A stretch of 6,219 bases of DNA from Erysipelotrichaceae bacterium UBA6182. GTDB lineage: Bacteria; Bacillota_I; Bacilli_A; Erysipelotrichales; Erysipelotrichaceae. Of this stretch, positions 1 through 5,808 are shown one piece after another. The position numbers and the translations under genes were made by a program. Under the pieces are notes generated by a model, which saw only the letters and a list, made by a program, of their open reading frames with translations, made no database searches and was not told the origin of the DNA. Position 1 is the first letter of the stretch; each line of letters begins with the position of its first letter. Location of the stretch: the NCBI GenBank assembly GCA_002422065.1, contig DITO01000213.1, positions 1-6,219 on the forward strand, written 5' to 3'.

Positions 1-29
1 TTAACTTCAAATATATCATAGTGTATAAT
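1..29 (+). promoter_or_regulatory. Possible sigma-A-type promoter before the operon
   Basis: A perfect TATAAT lies at 24-29. Exactly 17 bases upstream, at 1-6, is TTAACT, which matches four of six positions of the TTGACA -35 consensus. A start site near 35-37 would give a leader of about 20 bases that contains the ribosome binding site of the first gene. The limits are that AT-rich DNA makes TATAAT by chance, the -35 is mediocre and sits at the window edge, and the operon may extend further upstream. One forward frame stays open from the window edge to a TGA at 42-44, so an upstream gene ending there cannot be excluded. Confidence 0.45.
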
Positions 30-49
30 TACCAAGAGAAATGAAGTTG

Positions 50-54
50 GGTGA
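50..54 (+). promoter_or_regulatory. Ribosome binding site (GGTGA) of the GT2 gene
   Basis: GGTGA (within GGGTGA) lies three bases before the ATG at 58. It pairs with the tail of the anti-Shine-Dalgarno sequence (AGGAGGTGA), which puts the effective spacing in the normal range. The same GGTGA core recurs before the third and fourth genes. Confidence 0.6.
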
Positions 55-57
55 ATC

Positions 58-990
58 ATGAAAATATCGTTAGTCATACCTTGTTATCGTTCTGAGAACA
101 CAATTGAAACTGTCCTTCAAGAAATAGAAGCGACAATGTCTAAAAGACCTGAATATTCGTATCAGGTTGTTTTGGTCAATGATTCATCCCCTGATAATTT
201 GTCGAAAAAACTAGGCGAATTGATTGGAAAATTTCAAAATGTAGATGTTGTCGAGTTTACAAAGAACTTTGGCCAACACGCTGCTTTGATGTGTGGGCTA
301 AGACAGGCAGATGGGGATATAGTTGTTTGCTTAGATGATGATGGTCAGACACCTGCAGACCAAGTTTTTGATTTAGTTGATACGATGAATGAAGGCTTTG
401 ATGTGGTGTATGCAAATTATCCTCAACTCAAAAAGACATTCTTCAGGAACTTTGGTACAGTTGTAAATAATTTAATGGCTGAGTTATTGATATCAAAGCC
501 AAAGGATATCATGATGACAAGTTACTTCTGTATGAATCGCGTCATCGTTGATGAAGTCATCAAGTATACGAATGCGTATCCGTATGTCGGTGGTTTGGTG
601 TTAAGATCTACCAACAATATTGGCAAAGTCATGGTCAATCATCGTGATCGATTCAATGGCACGTCAGGTTATACCTTCAAATCACTTTTAGGCTTATGGC
701 TTAATGGTTTCACCGCATTTTCTGTTAAGCCATTACGTTTGGCTAGTTTGTTAGGTGGCTTGGTTTCCATGTTTGGTATCTTTTACGGAATTTATACAAT
801 TGTTGCTCGGTTACTCAATCCAGATATGCCAATTGGTTATGCATCTTTAATATCAGTCACTGTATTTATTGGTGGGATGAATATGATCATGCTGGGTTTG
901 GTAGGGGAATATATTGGTCGTATGTACATCAGCATGAATAATTCTCCACAATACGTTATCAAGAAAGTTATCTCAAGTGATGGCAAGTAA
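58..990 (+). CDS. GT2 polyprenyl-phosphate glycosyltransferase (ArnC/CsbB/GtrB type)
   Basis: Predicted inner-membrane enzyme that transfers a sugar from a nucleotide donor to undecaprenyl phosphate on the cytoplasmic face. The GT-A catalytic domain covers roughly residues 1-210: the N-terminal SLVIPCYRSE nucleotide-binding strand (4-13), VNDSSPD (40-46), KNFGQHAALMCGL (69-81), and the metal/nucleotide-binding acidic cluster LDDDGQTP (92-99), where many relatives have DADLQ. An RFNGTSGYTF segment (198-207) precedes an amphipathic juxtamembrane stretch ending in SVKPLR (222-227). This layout is typical of ArnC, GtrB and CsbB. Two membrane helices follow (about 226-250 and 262-284), then a positively charged tail. 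The length of 310 residues is normal for the family. The start at 58 has a GGTGA site just upstream. The 3' end overlaps the next gene by 11 bases. The family is secure. The donor dTDP-Fuc4NAc is inferred only from the downstream rffC/rffA genes. Confidence 0.93.
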   Translation: MKISLVIPCYRSENTIETVLQEIEATMSKRPEYSYQVVLVNDSSPDNLSKKLGELIGKFQNVDVVEFTKNFGQHAALMCGLRQADGDIVVCLDDDGQTPADQVFDLVDTMNEGFDVVYANYPQLKKTFFRNFGTVVNNLMAELLISKPKDIMMTSYFCMNRVIVDEVIKYTNAYPYVGGLVLRSTNNIGKVMVNHRDRFNGTSGYTFKSLLGLWLNGFTAFSVKPLRLASLLGGLVSMFGIFYGIYTIVARLLNPDMPIGYASLISVTVFIGGMNMIMLGLVGEYIGRMYISMNNSPQYVIKKVISSDGK

Positions 991-1315
991 ACATCTAACA
1001 CTAAAACTACATGCTTTATTGCTTGTTTTTTCTGTATCTGGAATATTCTCAAAGCTTGCTTCGAAACATCCTTTTTTATCGAGTCAGTATTTGATTAACA
1101 TGTTCATTGTGTTAGTCATTTTCGGACTCTATGCCATTTTTTGGCAGTTGATCCTTAAGGAGATGACGATATCCAGCGCTTACGCACATCGTTCTATACT
1201 GGTGATCTGGGGTTTTATTTGGGGTTGGCTCATTTTTGATGAAGTGATTGATTTGAGAATGATCCTTGCGGCTGTTTTGATTATGTTTGGTTTATGGTTG
1301 ATTGGTGAAAAATAG
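980..1315 (+). CDS. SMR/ArnE-like four-helix membrane protein (putative flippase subunit A)
   Basis: A 111-residue, very hydrophobic protein with four predicted helices (about residues 9-25, 36-57, 64-84 and 91-108). This is the size and topology of small multidrug resistance/DMT proteins. The second half, with a SSAYAHRS segment near residues 65-72 and a terminal MFGLWLIG, resembles the ArnE/ArnF branch, which flips undecaprenyl-phosphate-aminoarabinose. The first helix has no Asp or Glu, so the proton-coupling Glu14 of EmrE-type drug antiporters is absent. It lies directly after a lipid-linked GT2 and before a second SMR gene, which supports a heterodimeric lipid-sugar flippase. An in-frame GTG at 977 immediately precedes the chosen ATG. 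An AAGAAAG at 961-967 could serve either start, so the difference is one residue. It overlaps the GT2 gene by 11 bases and the next by one. Confidence 0.82.
   Translation: MASKHLTLKLHALLLVFSVSGIFSKLASKHPFLSSQYLINMFIVLVIFGLYAIFWQLILKEMTISSAYAHRSILVIWGFIWGWLIFDEVIDLRMILAAVLIMFGLWLIGEK
1304..1308 (+). promoter_or_regulatory. Ribosome binding site (GGTGA) supporting the GTG start at 1315
   Basis: GGTGA sits six bases before the GTG at 1315. An in-frame TGA at 1306-1308 closes the frame upstream, so GTG at 1315 is the earliest possible start. Any later start would cut into the first membrane helix. Confidence 0.6.
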
Positions 1316-1644
1316 TGGGAACGACATTATATCTTGCCTCTGTTGCCATTGCCTCAATCTCACAATTGTTGCTTAAAAAGAGTGCGAATGAAAAACATGA
1401 ATCGTTTATAAAATCTTACTTGAATGTGTTGGTCGTTAGCGCATATGGTCTTTTATCCATATCAATGGTGTTGACTTCTTTAGCATATCGTACAGTACCT
1501 TTGGCACTTGGTCCAATAATAGAAACACTTGGAATCGTATTTGTAGCGATATTGAGTTCAATAATATTTAAGGAAAAACATTCCAAGCGATTTATTTTGG
1601 GTATGTTTTTTATCATATTGGGGGTGATTGTTGCATATGGTTGA
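1315..1644 (+). CDS. SMR/ArnF-like four-helix membrane protein (putative flippase subunit B)
   Basis: A 109-residue hydrophobic protein with four predicted helices (about 2-20, 34-54, 62-84 and 91-108), of the same fold class as its upstream neighbour but clearly different in sequence. Helix 1 reads ASISQLLLKKSA (about 10-21), close to the SxxGQxxxK pattern of ArnE/ArnF and DMT proteins, and carries no acidic residue. AYRTVPLALGPIIETLG (about 57-73) is the conserved segment around helix 3. FKEKHSKRFILGMFFIILGV, before the C-terminus, is the usual charged loop plus last helix. The start is GTG, sharing its G with the TAG stop of the previous gene, with GGTGA upstream. Paired small SMR genes commonly form heterodimers. 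The function inferred is flipping of Und-P-linked sugar across the membrane. The alternative, a paired drug or guanidinium exporter, fits the context poorly. Confidence 0.82.
   Translation: MGTTLYLASVAIASISQLLLKKSANEKHESFIKSYLNVLVVSAYGLLSISMVLTSLAYRTVPLALGPIIETLGIVFVAILSSIIFKEKHSKRFILGMFFIILGVIVAYG
1623..1627 (+). promoter_or_regulatory. Ribosome binding site (GGGGTGA) deciding the ATG at 1637
   Basis: GGGGTGA (1621-1627) is nine bases from the ATG at 1637 but directly abuts the alternative TTG at 1628, leaving no spacer. This favours ATG 1637 as the acetyltransferase start. Confidence 0.65.
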
Positions 1645-2338
1645 AAACATTAATCTTAAACAACTACCATGGGACAGCGAATTCTGGGGTGTGAATTTCT
1701 ATGATCTTGTGGGTAGTCCGGAACTCAAATATGATGAAATCCAAAAACCATATCTCATCCAATCAAAGTTGGAGAAAACGAATATTGATGAACGTCAAAG
1801 ATTAGAAGTGAATGGATATCAATGTGTTGAACAAAAAATCACACTCCTGAAGCAAGTTGAAAATGAACATAATACTTGTGTGGATATACGCCCAATAAAG
1901 TTGAGTGAGGTCGAGAACCTTAAAGATGAAATCGGTTTAATATTTGTCGAGAATTCCAGGTATCGAATGTTTGATGTACACAAGGTAAAGGACTTCTACT
2001 ATCGTTGGCTTGCGAACAGCTGTATAGGGACGATGGATCCTTATATCGATGGATATTTCATTGATAATCAGTTGGCTGGATTTGTGAGTTACCGAGTTAA
2101 AAATAACATATTGGTGATCGGTTTGTTTGGGGTATTGATTCCTTATCAAGGGAAAGGGATTGCTAAAATACTTTTAGAGCATGTTAACTACATGGCTAAT
2201 CATATGCAACTCGATTCCATTTCAGTGAGTACGCAAGGTTCCAATAGAAACGCACTGAAAGCATATATTAAGCAGGGGTTTAAGGTAAGCTTGGAAGAAT
2301 TCTGGTATTATAAAATGGACTTATCAAGGGGAGAGTAA
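1637..2338 (+). CDS. rffC: WecD/RffC-like GNAT acyltransferase (probable dTDP-4-amino-4,6-dideoxygalactose N-acetyltransferase)
   Basis: Predicted cytoplasmic enzyme that acetylates the 4-amino group of dTDP-4-amino-4,6-dideoxygalactose with acetyl-CoA, giving dTDP-Fuc4NAc. The 233-residue protein has the two-part layout of WecD. The N-terminal region begins with LPWDSEFWG (10-18), the hallmark of this family. A middle segment has NSRYRMFD and FYYRWLANS (106-128), like the SRF...W region of WecD. The C-terminal GNAT domain carries the acetyl-CoA loop QGKGIAKILL (171-180), then STQGSNRNALKAYIKQGF (198-215), with the Asn and Tyr usual in the last motif. It lies immediately before rffA, the same wecD-wecE order as in the enterobacterial common antigen cluster. 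It starts at ATG 1637, overlaps the previous gene by eight bases and ends one base before rffA. The family is well supported. The exact acyl group (acetyl or other) is inferred. Confidence 0.82.
   Translation: MVENINLKQLPWDSEFWGVNFYDLVGSPELKYDEIQKPYLIQSKLEKTNIDERQRLEVNGYQCVEQKITLLKQVENEHNTCVDIRPIKLSEVENLKDEIGLIFVENSRYRMFDVHKVKDFYYRWLANSCIGTMDPYIDGYFIDNQLAGFVSYRVKNNILVIGLFGVLIPYQGKGIAKILLEHVNYMANHMQLDSISVSTQGSNRNALKAYIKQGFKVSLEEFWYYKMDLSRGE
2327..2333 (+). promoter_or_regulatory. Ribosome binding site (AGGGGAG) of rffA
   Basis: AGGGGAG, inside the last codons of the acetyltransferase gene, lies six bases before the ATG at 2340. It fixes the rffA start, which follows the TAA at 2336-2338 after one base. 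Confidence 0.7.
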
Positions 2339-2339
2339 C

Positions 2340-3476
2340 ATGATTTCATTTAACATTCCGCCATTTGTTGGCAAAGAACTTGAGTACATTAAACAGGCTG
2401 TACTTGAACATCGTAAGTTATCGGGGGACGGACCCTTTACAAAGTTGAGTAGCCAATGGTTGGAGAAGAAGTTTGGAACTACGAAAGCATTGTTGACGAC
2501 ATCCTGTACATCAGCGCTTGAAATGAGTGCCATTCTTTGCGATATTCAACCTGGAGATGAAGTCATAGCACCATCCTTTACATTCGTCTCTACGGTCAAC
2601 GCATTCGTTCTCAGAGGGGCTAAGATTGTATTCGTCGATATTCGTCCTGATACGATGAATATGGATGAGAAGCTGATCGAGGAAGCAATAACCGACAAGA
2701 CGAAAGCGATTGTTGTGGTTCATTACGCAGGTGTTTCATGCGAAATGGATACAATCATGTCAATAGCGGATAAACATCAACTTTATGTTGTGGAAGATGC
2801 GGCTCAAGGGGTCATGTCTACATACAAGAATCAGTATCTGGGAACGATTGGTGACTATGGAACATATAGTTTCCATGAAACAAAGAACTACTCTTGTGGT
2901 GAAGGTGGAGCGCTCTTAATCCGTGATGCTAAGAACGTTGAAAGAGCAGAAATCATTCGTGAGAAGGGGACCAACCGATCTCGTTTCTTCCGTGGACAAG
3001 TCGATAAATATACTTGGGTTGACATGGGAAGTTCCTATTTGCCAAGCGAAATCAATGCGGCATATCTCTATGCTCAACTTGAAGCAGCGGATATGATCAA
3101 TGAAAAACGTTTAGCCATCTGGAATCGTTATTATATGGGATTGAAAGATCTTGAACATGAATATATCGATTTACCAACGATACCTGAGAACTGTACGCAT
3201 AACGGTCATATGTTTTACATCAAATGCAAAGATTTGGATGAACGTACAAGTTTAATTCAATACTTAAAAGACAACGACATCATGGCTGTCTTTCACTACA
3301 TTCCTTTACACTCAGCAGAAGCTGGATTGAAGTTTGGGCGTTTCCACGGTGAAAACAAGTTTACGACAAGCGAAAGTGAAAGACTATTAAGACTACCACT
3401 CTTCTATGAACTCACATTGGATCAAGTCGACACCATTGTCTCTAAAGTACACGACTTTTATCGTCATGAAAACTAA
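2340..3476 (+). CDS. rffA: dTDP-4-amino-4,6-dideoxygalactose transaminase RffA/WecE
   Basis: PLP-dependent sugar aminotransferase of the DegT/DnrJ/EryC1/StrS family, in the cytoplasm. It converts dTDP-4-dehydro-6-deoxy-D-glucose to dTDP-4-amino-4,6-dideoxy-D-galactose with glutamate as amino donor. The match to E. coli WecE, as I recall that protein, runs the full length (378 residues here, 376 there). Shared segments include FNIPPFVGKELEY near the start, LLTTSCTSALEM (51-62), PGDEVIAPSFTFVST (71-85), VHYAGVSCEMDT (127-138), EDAAQGVMSTYK (152-163), REKGTNRS (207-214), FFRGQVDKYTW (216-226) and FHYIPLH (318-324). The PLP-binding lysine is Lys182 in SFHETKNY, and Asp153 in EDAAQG should contact the PLP ring nitrogen. 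Gly-rich GEGG is at 187-190. The gene is intact. Substrate specificity rests on the strong WecE resemblance and the adjacent WecD-like gene. ArnB-like or other VioA/FdtB-type activities are less likely. Confidence 0.95.
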   Translation: MISFNIPPFVGKELEYIKQAVLEHRKLSGDGPFTKLSSQWLEKKFGTTKALLTTSCTSALEMSAILCDIQPGDEVIAPSFTFVSTVNAFVLRGAKIVFVDIRPDTMNMDEKLIEEAITDKTKAIVVVHYAGVSCEMDTIMSIADKHQLYVVEDAAQGVMSTYKNQYLGTIGDYGTYSFHETKNYSCGEGGALLIRDAKNVERAEIIREKGTNRSRFFRGQVDKYTWVDMGSSYLPSEINAAYLYAQLEAADMINEKRLAIWNRYYMGLKDLEHEYIDLPTIPENCTHNGHMFYIKCKDLDERTSLIQYLKDNDIMAVFHYIPLHSAEAGLKFGRFHGENKFTTSESERLLRLPLFYELTLDQVDTIVSKVHDFYRHEN

Positions 3477-5808
3477 GATTAAGAACTGGATCGTTGAAAA
3501 TCTACTTTATATTTCTGGGATTTTACTTATCATTTCGATCTTTACACCATTCATCAATCAATACTTTGGTTTCATCGTTAAATACGACTATTTTTGGTTG
3601 CATATACCATATCATGAGGAGTTCTTTCGACTTGTGGATAATGGTTTACCCTTATGGTCTTGGAACTTCTTTTTAGGTGCTAATTTTTGGGGTTCGAAGA
3701 GTTTAAGCATCGTAGGCGATATCTTCGCTTGGATGACATATTTCTTGAATCAACGACTTGATCATCTCACGATGTCCATGACCTATATCATGGTATTCAA
3801 ATTCATCGTGGGATATACGGGTTTTTATTTGCTTTCGAAATCATTCACGCAAAAACCATTGATACGCTTATTGATGGCATTGACTTATGTGTTCAGTGGG
3901 TGGAGTACGACATTTATCGAACAGACCTATTTCACATCTTTTTATATGTTATTGCCATTCATGTTTTATGGTGTGGAATTGTTCTTAGCGAAGAAATCCA
4001 TTTTTATTTATGTCTTTTTTACTGCGCTGTTAATACTATCCAATTTTTACTTCTTTTGGCCAGCCGCATTGTTGTTATTGATCTATTGGATTTACCGATA
4101 TCTGATTCTTTATGAGTTCAAATTTGGTAAATTCTTTATCAAATCAATGCAAATGCTGGCATTGACCTTACTAAGTTTAAGTATCTCTGCAATCGTGTGG
4201 CTACCAGGTTTGATTCATCTCATGTCTTCATCACGTCTTGGCAATTTCCTAAATGAGTATTCAAGTTGGGGACAATTGAATATAGCTAGTTTCTTCGTAT
4301 TCTCGTTCATTCCAGTCTTGAAGTACTTGGATGGGTTTCTAAAAGATGCGTGGTATTACTTCAATCAGATGGGTCTTTATTACGGTTCCTTTTCAATTCT
4401 ACTCATCCCACAGATTGTATTCATTTTCAAAACTAAGAAAGAAAAGATAATCAACTTGATCTTGGTGATTTTACTCTATGCACTCATGCTTTCACCTAAG
4501 CTAGGTTTTATATTTCACTTCACATACAGTTTACGCTACACGTTCATCATCACCTTCATGGGACTAATCGTAGTGACGCAATTGCTCGATCAACTGGATC
4601 GTATTCACAGGATTACGCTGATTATTACTGAGCTTTTGATTCTCGGTGGTTTCTATATTTTGACAAATACTTTGTTGCCTAGTTTATATCCAGAAGGTTT
4701 GCCAACGAATTTGCTGGAGCTTGAACTTCTTAAAACGGTTGTCCTATGCACCATAGCATATACAACGCTCTTGTTAATCTACAAACATAAGAAGATTACA
4801 TCTCCATTTTGGAATCAAATCATATTTGGTTTAATCATCTTCGTGGGAATCTTTGAAATATTCACACAAGGTCAAGCAGCATTGAAGTCACAGGACACAC
4901 TACAAGATCAATACCAACCCCCTTACGTCATGAGTGTTGATTATGATAATTCAGTTGAATATCTTAAATCCATTGATTCAGGATTCTACCGCGTTTATCA
5001 GAATAACGGATATTTATCCAACATCAATCTACTCTACGATTACAAATCCATTTCTACCTACGACAGTGTCTTTCAGTACAGCATGAGTAACTTTCTAGAT
5101 TGGGCTCGACTCTATCCGTATACAAATTGGGAGTTCAGATTCAATGAACCCGCATTCAATCAAATCATGAATGTCCGTTATGCAATTATTGATGAAAGCA
5201 TTGGTGAAAACTACATGTCCGACGAATGGTACGCCGAAGAGATCCAACGCTTTGGGAATTATCGGATACTCAAATTCAAAGCGGAGACTGAAATGGCGTT
5301 TACTTACAACCAGTTTGATCGCTATCAAACAATTAAAGACTATATTAAAAACAATGAACAATATTTCCTTTATGAGATGGGAGATCTACTGAACCAAACA
5401 CTCTATGTGGAAGATCGTGTTCAGATGGATAAATTTATCAATTATGAATCTCCATTAGAGATGGAAAGATTATATTTCAACCCGAAAGCCTATAGTCAGA
5501 ACTGGATGGCTTTCGACATCGACTTAAGTGAAAATCGATTGGTTTTCTTTAGTATTCCTTACGATGAGGGTTGGAATGTTACGAATCAGAAGGGTGACTC
5601 TGTTGATTTCTTCGAAGTTCAAGGTGGATTCATTGGTATCGCAATGGATGCAGGTGTCCATCAATTAGAGTTCAAATTCACACCTAAAGGGTTCATCGAT
5701 GGCAAAAATGTATCAATTGCAGGATCAATTGCTTTTTTGATCTTAGTCTTTTCGATGACTGGAGCAAAAGTGATCAGGAGGTTCAAGCGTGCGAAAACTA
5801 TTGCTTAA
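3466..5808 (+). CDS. yfhO: YfhO-family polytopic membrane protein (putative GT-C glycosyltransferase)
   Basis: Predicted to take a sugar from undecaprenyl phosphate outside the membrane and attach it to a surface acceptor, as YfhO does in lipoteichoic acid glycosylation. The 780-residue protein has a first helix at about 13-30. An outer loop contains YDYFWLHIPYHEEFFRL (40-56), with Asp41 a candidate catalytic residue, then LPLWSWNFFLGANFWGS (61-77), a strong YfhO signature. More than a dozen hydrophobic helices run to about residue 466. A hydrophilic ectodomain follows (about 470-748), with IPYDEGWNV (697-705) and AGVHQLEFKFTP (729-740), also typical of YfhO. It ends with a last helix (749-767) and a basic tail. 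I chose ATG 3466 (11-base overlap with rffA). ATG 3406 would add 20 residues inside rffA. Neither start has a clear Shine-Dalgarno site, so translation is probably coupled to rffA. The acceptor is unknown. Confidence 0.88.
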   Translation: MKTKIKNWIVENLLYISGILLIISIFTPFINQYFGFIVKYDYFWLHIPYHEEFFRLVDNGLPLWSWNFFLGANFWGSKSLSIVGDIFAWMTYFLNQRLDHLTMSMTYIMVFKFIVGYTGFYLLSKSFTQKPLIRLLMALTYVFSGWSTTFIEQTYFTSFYMLLPFMFYGVELFLAKKSIFIYVFFTALLILSNFYFFWPAALLLLIYWIYRYLILYEFKFGKFFIKSMQMLALTLLSLSISAIVWLPGLIHLMSSSRLGNFLNEYSSWGQLNIASFFVFSFIPVLKYLDGFLKDAWYYFNQMGLYYGSFSILLIPQIVFIFKTKKEKIINLILVILLYALMLSPKLGFIFHFTYSLRYTFIITFMGLIVVTQLLDQLDRIHRITLIITELLILGGFYILTNTLLPSLYPEGLPTNLLELELLKTVVLCTIAYTTLLLIYKHKKITSPFWNQIIFGLIIFVGIFEIFTQGQAALKSQDTLQDQYQPPYVMSVDYDNSVEYLKSIDSGFYRVYQNNGYLSNINLLYDYKSISTYDSVFQYSMSNFLDWARLYPYTNWEFRFNEPAFNQIMNVRYAIIDESIGENYMSDEWYAEEIQRFGNYRILKFKAETEMAFTYNQFDRYQTIKDYIKNNEQYFLYEMGDLLNQTLYVEDRVQMDKFINYESPLEMERLYFNPKAYSQNWMAFDIDLSENRLVFFSIPYDEGWNVTNQKGDSVDFFEVQGGFIGIAMDAGVHQLEFKFTPKGFIDGKNVSIAGSIAFLILVFSMTGAKVIRRFKRAKTIA
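5776..5781 (+). promoter_or_regulatory. Consensus ribosome binding site AGGAGG for the last gene
   Basis: A perfect AGGAGG lies seven bases before the GTG at 5789, the best Shine-Dalgarno match in the window. It is embedded in the yfhO coding sequence, where it is read as two consecutive AGG arginine codons (IRRF). It is the main reason for choosing this GTG start. Confidence 0.8.

Noticed and set aside
41..61. Six-codon ORF (MKLGES) just before the GT2 gene, overlapping its start as ATGA
   Set aside because: It has no convincing ribosome binding site, and its bases include the GGTGA site of the GT2 gene. An ORF this short arises easily by chance.
837..1052. Antisense ORF across the GT2/SMR junction, and similar reverse ORFs at 1416-1616, 1937-2149, 2324-2533, 2511-2723 and 5095-5361
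   Set aside because: All lie opposite well-supported genes, show no domain-like sequence and lack ribosome binding sites. They are shadows of coding bias.
1628..1636. Alternative TTG start for the acetyltransferase
   Set aside because: GGGGTGA directly abuts this TTG, leaving no spacer, while ATG 1637 is well placed and the family hallmark begins shortly after it.
980..1644. SMR drug efflux pump
   Set aside because: Neither protein has the helix 1 glutamate, and both sit within a glycosylation operon.
3406..3465. Twenty-residue N-terminal extension of the YfhO protein from ATG 3406
   Set aside because: It lies wholly within rffA, is not membrane-like, has no ribosome binding site, and YfhO proteins normally start shortly before the first helix.
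58..3476. Interpretation as an aminoarabinose (arn) lipid A modification operon
   Set aside because: GT2 plus an SMR pair resembles ArnC/E/F, but the transaminase is WecE-like rather than ArnB, there is a WecD-like acetyltransferase, no ArnA/ArnD/ArnT is seen, and YfhO points to a Gram-positive.
1637..3476. Interpretation as part of an enterobacterial common antigen cluster
   Set aside because: Only the Fuc4NAc synthesis pair matches. No WecF, WzxE, WzyE or ManNAcA genes are seen, and the other neighbours are of a different system.
5171..5392. Same-strand ORFs inside yfhO (5171-5392, 3900-4115 and 3494-3676)
   Set aside because: They are out-of-frame readings of a strongly supported protein, with no independent signals.
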